64,000 nucleotides of DNA from Glaciimonas sp. PAMC28666 (GCF_016917355.1 NZ_CP070304.1:5022001-5086000); one strand, 5' to 3'; positions 10,051 to 19,457 are shown, numbered from the stretch's first letter. The notes: generated by a model from the sequence alone, not told the origin. A program made the numbers and translations.

Positions 10051-11757
10051 TCAGCCATCATTTTTAACGCTATTCTGCTTCTGCAACGCTTGCGCTCGAA
10101 TACCGGAAAGGCTGATCGTTGGCGTAATTACCTCCGGCGACAAGCGAATTTCGATGACAGCGGGCAAGCCCGAAGCGCACGCCCGCTCGAACGCAGTGGC
10201 AAAATCCTCCGTAGCTTCCACTACCGCGCCAAAAGCACCGAACGATCTGGCGTAAGCGGCAAAGTCGGGATTGGTCAGCGTGGTGCCAATCACGCGAGCC
10301 GGGTATTCCCTTTCCTGATGCATGCGTATGGTGCCGTAAATTCCATTATTCACGACGATAAAGATTACTGGCAACGCGTATTGCATCGCTGTGGCCAGCT
10401 CCTGGCTGCTCATCATGAAGCAACCGTCCCCCGCAAAAGCAATCACTGTGCGTTCGGGATAAAGAGACTTTGCTGCGATGGCCGCCGGCACTCCGTATCC
10501 CATCGCGCCACTGGTTGGTGCCAGCTGCGACTTAAAATGACGATACCGATAAAACCGGTGCACCCACGTCGCATAATTGCCAGCACCATTACAAATGATC
10601 GCATCTGAAGGAAGCCGATCCCGAAGATATTCCATGACATCACCCATCTGGAGCGGCCCGTCAACCTGCGGCGGCGTACTCCATGCCAGGTATTGCGCAT
10701 GCGCGATCTCTGCCTGTCCCGACCATGCGGGCGCGGCCTCTGGAAGCAAATCAACTAACGCGGCGGCACATTCCGGCATGCTCGCGTTGATCGGCAATTG
10801 TGCCGCATACACCGACCCAAGTTCCTCCGCACCAGCGTGCACATGGATCAAGCACTGTTGCGGTGTCGGAATAGTAAATAGGGTATACCCACTGGTTGTC
10901 ATCTCGCCCAGCCGCGGGCCAATTGCCAGCACCACGTCGGCATCTTTAATGCGTTGCGCGAGCGCTGGATTAATACCGATACCGACATCCCCAGCATACA
11001 ATGCATGGGTGTTGTCAAACAAATCCTGAAAACGGAAAGCACAGGCTATCGGCAATTGCCACGCCTCCGCGAACTGGCGGACGTTACGACAGGCTTGCGG
11101 CGTCCAACCGCTGCCACCGAGTATCGCAATCGGCCTTTGCGCACCCGCAAGTAATCTCGTCAGTTCTCGCAACGATGCTGGCGTCGGCGCGCACGCGGAA
11201 CGTTGGTAAGCTGGCGCGCCATTAGCCTGTCCAATTTCAGTGAGCATATCTTCCGGCAACGCCAACACCACGGGACCCGGGCGGCCGCTCACAGCGGTAT
11301 GAAAGGCCCGACTGATGTATTCAGGAATACGCTTCACGTCGTCGATTTGCGCGACCCATTTCGCCATGTGCCCAAACACACGCCGATAATCGATTTCCTG
11401 AAACGCCTCGCGATCCAGGCAACCGCGCGCCACTTGCCCTATGAACATAATCATTGGCGTCGAATCCTGCTGGGCCGTGTGCAGGCCAATTGCAGCATTC
11501 ATCGCGCCCGGGCCACGCGTGACCATTACGATCCCAGGCTTACCGGTTAGTTTGCCAACGGCCTCGGCCATATTGGCAGCGCCACCTTCATGCCGACATA
11601 CCCGCAAAGCAATACGATCCCGCGCATCGTAGAGAGCGTCCAGTACATTGAGATAGCTCTCGCCCGGCACGCAAAACACCTGCTCTACGCCGTGCGTCAT
11701 AAGACAATCAACCAGAATCTGCCCACCGCTACCAGAAATTTTCACTGCGTAATCCAT
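10051..11757 (-). CDS. thiamine diphosphate-dependent enzyme, acetolactate synthase-like
   Basis: The protein has the three-domain ThDP fold (PYR, central, PP). The cofactor-activating Glu is residue 57 in CRHEGGAANMAEA. The ThDP/Mg motif is IAFAGDGCFMM followed by VVNNGIYGT. The FAD-type central domain is less clear. Length is 568 residues from ATG 11757, chosen over ATG 11775 because CCGGAGAAAA sits just upstream of 11757. Relatives include acetolactate synthase, 2-oxoacid decarboxylases such as 5-guanidino-2-oxopentanoate decarboxylase, and sulfoacetaldehyde acetyltransferase. No small regulatory subunit gene is adjacent, so ordinary branched-chain synthesis is unlikely. It is convergent with amaB, and the substrate is unknown. 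Confidence 0.85.
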   Translation of the reverse strand: MDYAVKISGSGGQILVDCLMTHGVEQVFCVPGESYLNVLDALYDARDRIALRVCRHEGGAANMAEAVGKLTGKPGIVMVTRGPGAMNAAIGLHTAQQDSTPMIMFIGQVARGCLDREAFQEIDYRRVFGHMAKWVAQIDDVKRIPEYISRAFHTAVSGRPGPVVLALPEDMLTEIGQANGAPAYQRSACAPTPASLRELTRLLAGAQRPIAILGGSGWTPQACRNVRQFAEAWQLPIACAFRFQDLFDNTHALYAGDVGIGINPALAQRIKDADVVLAIGPRLGEMTTSGYTLFTIPTPQQCLIHVHAGAEELGSVYAAQLPINASMPECAAALVDLLPEAAPAWSGQAEIAHAQYLAWSTPPQVDGPLQMGDVMEYLRDRLPSDAIICNGAGNYATWVHRFYRYRHFKSQLAPTSGAMGYGVPAAIAAKSLYPERTVIAFAGDGCFMMSSQELATAMQYALPVIFIVVNNGIYGTIRMHQEREYPARVIGTTLTNPDFAAYARSFGAFGAVVEATEDFATAFERACASGLPAVIEIRLSPEVITPTISLSGIRAQALQKQNSVKNDG

Positions 11758-12274
11758 TTTTTCTCCGGGTCTCAATCAACGTTTAAATGTCACCGATACC
11801 GATACCGAATCGCAGGCAGCAGGCATTGCCACTTGCTTAGCGAAGCGATGATCCAGCGCGCGCGATCGTCCAAAAAATGACAGATCGGACTGCCATAAAA
11901 AACGACCCGATTGATGCGATGCCCTCTGGCTGTCCTAACAACCTTTCATCGCTGTCACTGTCACTGTCAACCAGACTATTGCGGTCACAGTTTTTACTTC
12001 TATAAAAAATGACATTTGATAATAGTACCGCGGCCGAGATAACGAATTTTATATCTTGCAGAGGGCGGTTTGCCGAACCACGCAGATCACAGGTCAGCGG
12101 CGTGGAACAGTATGCCGGCATCTCTGGAAGGAAGGCGCAATGAAGTTTGAATAATTCGAATTTATAGCCTAAAAATACACAGGGAAGTGTCTTCTTCGGC
12201 AAATCTCGTTTTCAAGCTCCGCCGAACGCCTTTTTAACACCATTTAACTGAACTTTTTTATTGTTAATATTGCC
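11758..12274. other. intergenic stretch, no supported gene
   Basis: This is the upstream region of the ThDP enzyme gene. It holds small microrepeats (GATACC twice near 11,800; TGTCAC about three times near 11,950) and otherwise nothing I can assign. A 121-codon minus frame covering much of it has low-complexity, shadow-like composition and was not accepted. Confidence 0.5.
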
Positions 12275-12496
12275 ATGGCACACTCAAATGACAGACATCG
12301 CAGGTATCGTATTCTGAGTTTCTTGAGCCATTACGCATCGTCGATTTCCCCAATGTCAGCGCGGGTGGCGGGTCTAATTTTATTGATTGGGCTCTGTATT
12401 AGCGGTCTCACCTTTAATTCTGTGTCGATTTTGCTTTTACAGTTGTTACAGTGGCTAGGGCAGGATTGTACCTGGTGCACCATCGCGCCAGTGTGA
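12275..12496 (+). CDS. possible small membrane protein
   Basis: This is a 73-codon frame with a basic N-terminus (HSNDRHRRYRI) and one strongly hydrophobic segment at about residues 29-60 (VAGLILLIGLCISG then LLLQLLQWLG), ending CTWCTIAPV. No ribosome binding site is visible and no family is recognised. The two Cys near the end and the single membrane span are the only features. It stands alone between divergent spacers, and it may be spurious. Confidence 0.25.
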   Translation: MAHSNDRHRRYRILSFLSHYASSISPMSARVAGLILLIGLCISGLTFNSVSILLLQLLQWLGQDCTWCTIAPV

Positions 12497-12621
12497 CGCG
12501 CCTTTCGTTAAATTAAAATAAAAAATTTGAATCATTAGCAATGTATAAGGTCAATCCTATTGTCAACCGATTAATTATTGCAGTTAGGCGGGGCAAAGTA
12601 GCGCTCACATCAGGCGCACAT

Positions 12622-12738
12622 TTAATAATTACTGCAATGTAACGAAAGTTTTAAAGCCAACAGGCCGCTGCAAATATTCAATAAAATGTCGCTAAATTGC
12701 ATCACGTTGGTCGGTTGAAGAGCATCATTTTTGCGCAT
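12622..12738 (-). CDS. possible 38-residue peptide
   Basis: ATG at 12738 is preceded by a strong AGGGAG site with a 6-base spacer. The frame encodes 38 residues with a hydrophobic segment (ILLNICSGLLALKLSL). The longer frame upstream lacks a good start. No homology is recognised. The ribosome binding site is the only reason to list it. Confidence 0.25.
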   Translation of the reverse strand: MRKNDALQPTNVMQFSDILLNICSGLLALKLSLHCSNY

Positions 12739-12933
12739 CTTAATCTCCCTGACGCCATCGCTGTTACCATATAAATGTCGACCAGTGAGAACGACATAAA
12801 AAAGAGTCAAACAGAGAGACAAAAGAGTCAAAAGAAACCAAGAACAATAATGCTTTGCAGTAAAAAGTAGACGTCTTCTACTCGAAGTTAATACCGGTCC
12901 TTTGATTGTCTTTACCTATGTAACGGAGAAATC

Positions 12934-13239
12934 ATGAACATGATTAAACGTATGTTTACTCCAACTCACCTCTCTATCGTCAATGACGAACTTGCGGCAG
13001 CCCGTCTGCAATTATTGTCCGCAGAAAACGATCTCGAACACGTGCAGGCGCAAGTAAACTTGCTCAATACCCGCATCGCACGTCTCGAAGGAAAAACGAA
13101 AATTGTCGATACGTACACGTCGACGCTCGACGCGCAAATATATGCTACCCGCTTGCGCAGCACTTCCCCTGATCCCGCTGCTCGGTCACAAGCTGAACAC
13201 GATATCTCGGAATTACGGCCTAAAATAGCTGGAAAATAA
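12934..13239 (+). CDS. small coiled-coil protein of unknown function
   Basis: ATG at 12934 follows ACGGAGAAATC, a strong ribosome binding site, so this 101-residue gene is probably real. Residues 15-55 (NDELAAARLQLLSAEND to RIARLEGK) form a regular heptad pattern expected of a coiled coil. The rest is polar and there is no signal peptide. No named family is recognised. Its downstream neighbour on the same strand, 62 bp away, is the broken GlcG/HbpS gene, but no functional link is evident. Confidence 0.6.
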   Translation: MNMIKRMFTPTHLSIVNDELAAARLQLLSAENDLEHVQAQVNLLNTRIARLEGKTKIVDTYTSTLDAQIYATRLRSTSPDPAARSQAEHDISELRPKIAGK

Positions 13240-13301
13240 ATAACCGAAATTTTGACAACCAATGTTGTTTAACTTTGGATTCTGATTTCGGGAGTACGGC
13301 C

Positions 13302-13828
13302 ATGTCACCGACGACCATACTGAAATTTGGCATGGCCACTACTTTACTATTCATTGTTGGTGCAAGCTCTGCGCAGCAAAATAATCCGCTCGACATAATC
13401 CCCGAAAAAATGCCGTTCGACGTCCCCTATGGAAGTCCCATTCCGCTCGACGTGGCCGAGCTGGTATTGGGCGCTTCGGTTGCAGAGGCGAGAAAGCATA
13501 ACTGGAAAATGAATTGCGCGGTGGTCGACTCCGGTGCCAACCTGGTGTCCTTTAAACGCATGGACGGTGCGCAACTTGCCTCTATCGACATCGCGATTCA
13601 CAAAGCTCGCACTGCCGCCAAATTCCGTCGCGAAACCAAGACCTTTGAGAATGCCATACAACTCAATAGCCAAAGCTACGTCTGACATTGGACGATGTCA
13701 TCGCATCCCGCGGTGGCTTACCCTTGGTCGTCAGCGACAAAATCGTCGGGGCAGTCGGATGCTCCGGTGGGGCCGGTTCACAAGATGAGGTGACGGCGAA
13801 AGCTGGCGTTGCAGCCCGCGCTAAATGA
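13302..13828 (+). pseudogene. GlcG/HbpS-type heme-binding protein, frameshifted
   Basis: The first frame (13302-13685) encodes a signal peptide (residues about 1-25, ending ASSAQQ) and the N-terminal two thirds of a GlcG/HbpS (DUF336) domain: LDVAELVLGASVAEARK and CAVVDSGANLVSFKRMDGA. It stops at 13683-13685. The missing C-terminal third continues in another frame from about 13677 to TGA 13826-13828 as LTLDDVIASRGGLPLVV then VGAVGCSGGAGSQDE, which is the normal end of this family. One indel near 13670-13685 therefore breaks the gene. ATG 13302 is preceded by GGGAG. Family members bind heme in or outside the periplasm. A sequencing error cannot be excluded. Confidence 0.75.
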
Positions 13829-14044
13829 GACCAACGCGGGAAGCTGAATCTTGAAATGATGGGAGATTTTGCAAACTCTGAAAGCGGCGGAGATTGACGA
13901 AATAAAGACAGACCGCCCGCAAAGTAGATAAGAGACCTGAAACGACGCCGGCAAACCGATAAAGCAGCATCGCTGATAAGCGCCCTCTTCATCTTTTCAG
14001 CTGTCCCCACCTTTTGTAAATTAATTTTGTTAAATCAGATGCTG

Positions 14045-14524
14045 TCAGAGTGCGGCTAACATCTTTCGAACCGCGTCCTGTGTAGCTTCATCGCTCAATC
14101 CAAGACTTCCCTTGGTTTCAATTAGTCGATCGCGACACCACGCTGGCCAGCCGAATACATCATCATCAATGGCGAACCAACTGTCTGGTTTACGCTGTTC
14201 CACGTCGTTCCAGATTTGCATGCCACGCGGCATAATATCGAATTCACTTTGCAGCAACTTCGGATGATGAAAAGTTGAACCTATCACGCGGGTGCGTAAT
14301 TCTTCGGTCAATTCCTGGCGGGTAGCATCGAAACCCAAAGCCCGTACCCAACTCGTCGATAAAACAATTTTTACATCTGGATGGGGCGCAAGTAATTCTT
14401 CCAGAATCGGCATCCACTCGAAGAATGATCGCTCTGGGTTGGTCAGGTACATTCCGCGCTTGCGATTACGCATCACCATGCCGTCGTGTAGCACACCATT
14501 AAAATCTAAATATAAAATTTTCAT
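14045..14524 (-). CDS. HAD-fold protein (Swiss-army-knife RNA-repair HAD type)
   Basis: The 159-residue protein begins MKILYLDFNGVLHDG, a HAD motif I in which the usual second Asp position is Asn (DFNGV). Motif II is VLSTSW at about residue 55. The acidic motif is WFAIDDDVFGW near residue 118. This layout fits the small HAD domains found in RNA-repair Swiss-army-knife proteins and in many stand-alone bacterial genes. The reaction is unknown, although the first Asp required for phosphotransfer is present. It is monocistronic between a broken gene and a LysE gene. Confidence 0.7.
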   Translation of the reverse strand: MKILYLDFNGVLHDGMVMRNRKRGMYLTNPERSFFEWMPILEELLAPHPDVKIVLSTSWVRALGFDATRQELTEELRTRVIGSTFHHPKLLQSEFDIMPRGMQIWNDVEQRKPDSWFAIDDDVFGWPAWCRDRLIETKGSLGLSDEATQDAVRKMLAAL

Positions 14525-14667
14525 TAAGTTTCAAGTTTCAAAGTTCAGGTTTTCAATTATTGATTACTAAATATTGGTGTAAGCGTAATCATTAAGTATT
14601 AAATTATTACCGGGTACTAAGTCGACGTATTCGCCGACCAACAATTCTGCGCAGCCGCATGTCACTA

Positions 14668-15321
14668 TTAACCGTGGTTTCCGCGCTTCACAAAAAATAA
14701 TCCGGTCCCAATGACCATTAACAGACCGCCAAAAATCCGATTCTGAATTTTAAGCGCCTGCACGTTCTTGAACAGGTTTTGCATTGACCGTCCCGCGAAC
14801 GCATATCCATGCATAACTATCACATCCACCGTCACCGTCGTGAGCGACATGACCAATAATTGCAACGCCAGAGGTCGATTTTGGCTGATAAATTGCGGCA
14901 GGATCGCCACCATAAAAACGATGCCCTTTGGATTGGTCACATTCGTCAACAGTCCTGTTCCAAAACGACGTTGCCAGGTGATGATTGCGCCCGGGCTGTC
15001 CGTCATTGAACTTGGTGCAGACGTGTCCACTGGCGAAACCGCGCCACGCCATTGACACAATCCGATATAAATAAGATAAGCCGCACCAAGAAATTTCACG
15101 ATGTTAAACGCTATTTCAGAGGCAACCAGCAACGATCCCACACCGGCTCCTGCGATCAACAGTATGACCACCAAACCACACTCAAGGCCAAAAATGGTAG
15201 CGCTCGTCCGCCGCACCCCAAACCGAACCCCGTGACTCATCGAAAGAATTGCGCCAGAACCGGGGGATATTGCAATGAAAATTGATGCGATTAAATACGT
15301 ATTCCAGAGATGGATGTTCAT
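14668..15321 (-). CDS. LysE/RhtB family amino-acid exporter
   Basis: This inner-membrane protein of 217 residues has about six predicted hydrophobic spans. The family start YLIASIFIAISPGSGAILSMSHGVRFG (split here by eye into two motifs) contains the SPG signature, followed by AAYLIYIGLCQW and NVTNPKGIVFMVAILPQF. Members export amino acids such as homoserine, threonine or lysine, or related small molecules. No adjacent LysR-type regulator gives a clue to the substrate. Confidence 0.88.
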   Translation of the reverse strand: MNIHLWNTYLIASIFIAISPGSGAILSMSHGVRFGVRRTSATIFGLECGLVVILLIAGAGVGSLLVASEIAFNIVKFLGAAYLIYIGLCQWRGAVSPVDTSAPSSMTDSPGAIITWQRRFGTGLLTNVTNPKGIVFMVAILPQFISQNRPLALQLLVMSLTTVTVDVIVMHGYAFAGRSMQNLFKNVQALKIQNRIFGGLLMVIGTGLFFVKRGNHG

Positions 15322-15656
15322 GCCAGCGTGAAGTGATTCGTGAGTTTACTATTTTACGGTGTAGATGAAGAGTATGGCGCTGAAAGTTAACGTCCTTTGC
15401 GTTATTAACGAAGCAAAGGCCTGATCAACCGAGGAACTGACGGCGAGCGACCGCAAATGCATGGTATTCATTGATTACAGTCACGGATGGGATGCAAAAC
15501 AGGAGATTCGCCTGGTCTTAGCGCCGATCACCTGTTAACGTGAACGAAAAACGTGAACCAAAAACGTGAACGAAAGTTCGTTCGTCATCACATCAATATG
15601 ACTAAGGCGCCATTCAAACTTTTACGCTTGATTGCGCCGTTCCCTCCAACATTTAG
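15322..15656. other. intergenic region upstream of lysE-like gene
   Basis: This holds the promoter side of the LysE-type gene and a 13-bp tandem array listed separately. I see no other gene or RNA. Confidence 0.5.
15538..15576. repeat. tandem array, 13-bp unit ACGTGAACGAAAA, 3 copies
   Basis: Three contiguous 13-bp units differ at one or two positions (ACGTGAACGAAAA, ACGTGAACCAAAA, ACGTGAACGAAAG). They are followed by GTTCGTTCG, which partly complements the unit. The array lies in a gap between two minus-strand genes. Confidence 0.85.
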
Positions 15657-16112
15657 TTACTCAGCGGCGTTTCTTGCATATTCAGCTCTGCGGGCCTGAT
15701 CGGATTCAATTAATAACTGATACCGCGCCTCCGACACGCGCTGAAGCAACACGGCAGCGTAACGCTCGCGTTGCAACCATTCGATAATCCAGGATGTGAG
15801 TAATATTATCGTTGCATACACGATGATCAGATAAATATCCTTAACCTCAAAGGTCTGGAAGGAGAAATAGGGTTTTCTGAAAAAGAAAAATGCCGTAGGT
15901 AAACTAATCGCCAGTAATCCCGTTGAATGCCAAAAACCGAAAAAACACGCCATAACAATGCAGTTAACGGCAAAAAATAGCATTGACATTGAATCGTCGA
16001 GTACCGAATTCAATACATATCGTAAGCAAAACGTTAAAGCGAATCCCAATAAACAGATTCCCATTGAACGAACACCACTTTGTTTCCAGGTTCTACTATT
16101 TTTTAATTTCAT
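15657..16112 (-). CDS. DUF4118-type membrane protein, stand-alone
   Basis: The 151-residue protein has about four hydrophobic segments between residues 15 and 110, then a short charged cytoplasmic tail (IEWLQRERYAAVLLQRVSEAR) that looks like the start of a signalling helix. It resembles the DUF4118 (KdpD-like) membrane domain usually found at the N-terminus of sensor kinases. Here it ends before any kinase or cyclase domain, at TAA 15657. It may be a truncated sensor whose output domains were lost, or a genuine stand-alone form. It lies 66 bp downstream of an alpha/beta hydrolase gene on the same strand. Confidence 0.6.
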   Translation of the reverse strand: MKLKNSRTWKQSGVRSMGICLLGFALTFCLRYVLNSVLDDSMSMLFFAVNCIVMACFFGFWHSTGLLAISLPTAFFFFRKPYFSFQTFEVKDIYLIIVYATIILLTSWIIEWLQRERYAAVLLQRVSEARYQLLIESDQARRAEYARNAAE

Positions 16113-16177
16113 ACCAGTTTTCAGATAATTAACGACAGGTAAGGTAAAACTCGAAATCGGCCAACGATCCCAGTCTT

Positions 16178-17041
16178 CTATCCACGCCGATCTTTTAATG
16201 GCGATTGATGCTTCAACTCTCTGTAGGAAAGATCTTTTAAATGCATCTCGATATTTTTCCGGATGAATTGAACTGTTTCATTTGTGACAATTTCTCGCTC
16301 ATTATCAACAGTAATAATATGATAACAGTCACCCAACCAAATTACCTTACGTAATTCCGAGCTCACATGCTCCAAAATCATCTCTGGATTTTTTGGCGAT
16401 GCGGTTTCATCATCGATGGCGTGAATCACCAGAAGGTTCGTCTTTACCTGTTTAAGAGAATGACGGACGTAAGCCATCATTTGATGCGCACCACGAAGTT
16501 GCCTCGCAGGAATAGCCGCAGCGCCTACCGCAGCGACGCCATCTTTTTTGAGCGAGTTCGCAACCCTTCTGCGCATATCGAAGTTCTTGATGCCATACGG
16601 CTCGCCTTCTTCATGCGCCCAGTTTTTATACCCCAGCAAAAAAGGAATTTGCATTAAATGCTGATACCACGGGATTGACCATCCGTCATAGCGCAGAACG
16701 GGCGATAGCGCCACGATAGCGATAGCTTCATGACTGCGCGACGCCACCGCCAGGGCGAGCGTTGCCCCCATGCTTAAGCCACAGAGAGAAACCGTTTTAA
16801 AATTTAATCTCAACCGGGTAATTTCGCTATCCACAACCGCACACCAATCTTCCCAGTGCGGGGTGATGGTGGGATCGACATGTCCGGCAGAATAATTCGG
16901 TATGACCAATTCAATGACTGCGCAGCCACTTTTTCGTAAGGCTTTGGGTATTGACCCCATCTCAAGCGACGAACCGCATAATCCATGCAATAGAATAACT
17001 GCATGGGCGATGGGTTGTTCATTGTGCATTTTTGATTCCAT
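16178..17041 (-). CDS. alpha/beta hydrolase (carboxylesterase type)
   Basis: The fold is shown by the oxyanion strand VILLHGLCGSSLEMG, the nucleophile elbow CGLSMGATLALA, a probable acid in VIHAIDDETASPKNP, and the catalytic His in DCYHIITVDNERE. This is the layout of small esterases and lipases such as Est30-like carboxylesterases. There is no signal peptide, so it is probably cytosolic. The frame extends to a TTG at 17074. ATG 17041 and ATG 17029 are better starts, but neither has a clear ribosome binding site. The substrate is unknown. Confidence 0.8.
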   Translation of the reverse strand: MESKMHNEQPIAHAVILLHGLCGSSLEMGSIPKALRKSGCAVIELVIPNYSAGHVDPTITPHWEDWCAVVDSEITRLRLNFKTVSLCGLSMGATLALAVASRSHEAIAIVALSPVLRYDGWSIPWYQHLMQIPFLLGYKNWAHEEGEPYGIKNFDMRRRVANSLKKDGVAAVGAAAIPARQLRGAHQMMAYVRHSLKQVKTNLLVIHAIDDETASPKNPEMILEHVSSELRKVIWLGDCYHIITVDNEREIVTNETVQFIRKNIEMHLKDLSYRELKHQSPLKDRRG

Positions 17042-17422
17042 AAATAATGACTGTGTTGCTTTAGAATAACTCAAAATGGTTATTTATTAAATTTCATAGG
17101 CAAAGCCCATCTGCCTCCTCCAACGCATCTCCTTACGCTTTGATACAGGCAAAAAAACCGCTTACCCCAAAAACGCCGATTAAAGTCGAATTAAGGTCGA
17201 ACTGGGCCCTCGCGGACTTTGCCAGACCAGATTGTAAGCCATGCAAGCCATCTTTAAACAGATTCCCCTCTATGTAACCGAGAAAGGTCCAAAATCCAAG
17301 GTCCAAACTGAACCGAAGCGACGTCAATAAAATCTTTAGCGAAGCTGCTCGCCGGAACGGCAACAGCCGCTTTGAGCATTCTTAAAATGACTCCCCCAAC
17401 CAAGCCCCTCGCCCATTTGCAA
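17042..17422. other. intergenic stretch without a supported gene
   Basis: The region separates the hydrolase gene and the lysR-type gene, both on the minus strand. A 76-codon minus frame (17133-17363) has only a TTG start and no ribosome binding site, and was not accepted. No terminator with a T-run was found. Confidence 0.45.
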
Positions 17423-18346
17423 CTATCGCGGCGGATGGATACTTAAGGTCGACCGTAAGAAATCGATAAATGCGCGTACCTTTGCAGATAGATGGCGGTT
17501 CTGGGGGTACAAAATAGAGAATGGCCGGGATCGCCCGGCGTGATTGTGAAGAACTTCTATCAGGTCGCCGCGCTTTACGGCGCCGACTGCCGCGAAACGG
17601 TAGGTCTGGTAGAGGCCACCGCCGGCATTGACCCAGGCGACGCAACCAAGCGCATCGTTAAGAATGCGCATCCGACTCTGAATCGGATGATCGATTTCTT
17701 CCCCGTTCTCGCCCTGAAATAACCATAGCATCGGACGCCCGGTATTCGGCGACACGTACTGAATGCAATCGTGCGCCGCAAGATCATCAAGAGAAAGTGG
17801 CGTGCCCTTTTTCGCCAGATATTCCGGCGTACCGAAGACGCCCAAAAACGCGTCCTCGAGCTTATAGGCAACTAGCCGTGAGTCGCGCTGGATGCCGACG
17901 CGTATTGCAAGATCGAATCCCTCCTCAACAAAATCGACGATCTTATCCGAGATGCTTAGCTCAATGTCGATCTGCGGGTACGCCTCGGTGAATTTTGGCA
18001 TCAGGGGCAATAACCGATGCGTCCCGTAAGCCGCACCGACGCTAATACGCAGCAGTCCACTGGGCACTGTCTGGCCGCCGGTAATAGCGCGTTCGGCTTC
18101 AGCGATCTGGCCCAGAGCCAACTGACACTCCTTCCAATAAAGCGCGCCCTCGTTTGTGACCTTAACGCTTCGCGTTGTGCGGGAGAACAGGCGCACGCCC
18201 AGCCGCTGCTCGAGCCGGCTGATAGATCTGCTCACGGCCGCGGGCGTGACCCCGAAGAACTCCGCTGCCGCAGTAAAGCTGCCCAACTCCGCAGCTTTGC
18301 AAAATTGCTCGATGCTGCCAATCTGAATCGAATCAACTATCGCCAT
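17423..18346 (-). CDS. LysR family transcriptional regulator
   Basis: This 307-residue regulator has an N-terminal winged HTH (FCKAAELGSFTAAAEFFGV, then PAAVSRSISRLEQRLGVRLF) at about residues 13-70 and a substrate-binding domain to about 300. Specificity-domain features such as YPQIDIELSISDKIVDFVEEG place it in the CrgA/YafC-like group common in proteobacteria. It is divergent from a glutathione S-transferase gene with 165 bp between them, the classic LysR arrangement, so the GST is its likely target. No clear T-N11-A palindrome could be singled out. Confidence 0.92.
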   Translation of the reverse strand: MAIVDSIQIGSIEQFCKAAELGSFTAAAEFFGVTPAAVSRSISRLEQRLGVRLFSRTTRSVKVTNEGALYWKECQLALGQIAEAERAITGGQTVPSGLLRISVGAAYGTHRLLPLMPKFTEAYPQIDIELSISDKIVDFVEEGFDLAIRVGIQRDSRLVAYKLEDAFLGVFGTPEYLAKKGTPLSLDDLAAHDCIQYVSPNTGRPMLWLFQGENGEEIDHPIQSRMRILNDALGCVAWVNAGGGLYQTYRFAAVGAVKRGDLIEVLHNHAGRSRPFSILYPQNRHLSAKVRAFIDFLRSTLSIHPPR

Positions 18347-18511
18347 TACTTATTCCAAAATGTAACAAATGAAGTGATTCTACCCCCGTTTATCTACGTC
18401 AAACAAGCTAATACACTACGCTCAATGCTTGTACAAAGACCGCTTGCACGTTAAACCGCGGCTTCGCTGAAGCTTCCGATCTATCCGCCCGACTTATAAG
18501 GAACCATCGTC

Positions 18512-19216
18512 ATGACATCTAAACTGCACCTCTTTACCTCGCCCTCGGCGTTCCCTAACCCACAGCGCCTGCGTCTGTTCATGCACGAAAAAGGCATTGC
18601 CGATCAATTCGAAGAGCGTGTCTACGACATGGCACCGGGCGGCGAGCAGCGGCAATGGCCGCACCTCAAGATGAATCCATGGGGCGAAACTCCGACTCTT
18701 CAATTGGCCGACGGCAGCTTTATTTCCGAAACCGCCGCGATCGCCCGGTATCTGGACCAGGCTTATCCGGGCCGAAAGATTATGGGTGAGACGCCATTGG
18801 AACAGGGTCTCGACAACATGTGGGACAACCGCATCTGGGTCCATATCCTCTACCGGATCGTCACGGCCTTTCATGTCCTGCATACCGGGCTAGGACCGAA
18901 ACTTGAACTGACCAAGAACGAGGCCTGGGGCGAGCATTGCCGCAAAGAGGCTCTGGCGCACGCAAGTCTGGTCGACCGGCATCTGTCGGACGGACGCGAC
19001 TGGCTGCTCGGCGGAGATGCGCCGACCTTTTCGGACATCACGCTGGCAACCGCGATCGCCTTTTCAAAGTTCCCGGTCAATGCCACCCCGCTGGATGAAC
19101 GTTTCGAGCATCTGGATGCGTTCTGGAAGCGGTGGCAGCTTCGCCCCGCCTTTCAGGCCGCCTATGCCGACCGCAACAGCGGTGTGCCCGAATTGGATAG
19201 CCCTCAGGGAAACTAA
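18512..19216 (+). CDS. glutathione S-transferase family protein
   Basis: The 234-residue protein has an N-terminal thioredoxin-like domain (residues about 4-82: LHLFTSPSAFPNPQRLRLF, MNPWGETPTLQLADGSFISET, with the ETAAIARYL glutathione-binding motif) and an all-helical C-terminal domain with WLLGGDAPTFSDITLA. Residue Ser10 or its neighbour could be the activating residue. It is divergent from the LysR regulator. The start ATG 18512 follows AAGGAACC. The function is probably detoxification or conjugation; the substrate is unknown. Confidence 0.9.
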   Translation: MTSKLHLFTSPSAFPNPQRLRLFMHEKGIADQFEERVYDMAPGGEQRQWPHLKMNPWGETPTLQLADGSFISETAAIARYLDQAYPGRKIMGETPLEQGLDNMWDNRIWVHILYRIVTAFHVLHTGLGPKLELTKNEAWGEHCRKEALAHASLVDRHLSDGRDWLLGGDAPTFSDITLATAIAFSKFPVNATPLDERFEHLDAFWKRWQLRPAFQAAYADRNSGVPELDSPQGN

Positions 19217-19242
19217 AGCAGGCAGTTCGGCGAAGGAGTTTG

Positions 19243-19273
19243 GCGCGGCCCGACAACGTTGCTCGGCCCGCGC
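19243..19273. other. GC-rich hairpin downstream of the GST gene
   Basis: GCGCGGCCCGA (19243-19253) and TCGGCCCGCGC (19263-19273) can pair with one mismatch around a 9-base loop. It sits 27 bp after the GST stop. No T-run follows, so it may be a 3' mRNA end structure or a Rho-independent-like stem without U tract. Confidence 0.45.
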
Positions 19274-19457
19274 TGGAACTTGCACGATCTTTGCTAACGA
19301 ACCGATGCGCAATGTGGGTCGCCATCGGGTCAATGTCTTGTAAGACGAATGAACGACGGTGACCATAACCATCGCTGTCGACGCAGCGAGCCTACGATTA
19401 CGGTCGCCGATATCAGTGACAAATAGCGCTTAACAACAAACGCCCCAATCTATTCGA

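Noticed and set aside
11837-12202. 121-codon minus frame
   Set aside because: No ribosome binding site, composition typical of a shadow frame, with low-complexity Asp/Ser from the TGTCAC microrepeat.
15538-15576. Possible CRISPR array from the 13-bp repeats
   Set aside because: The units are directly contiguous without spacers and far shorter than CRISPR repeats; no cas gene is present.
17133-17363. 76-codon minus frame between the hydrolase and LysR genes
   Set aside because: It has only a TTG start, no ribosome binding site and no family resemblance.
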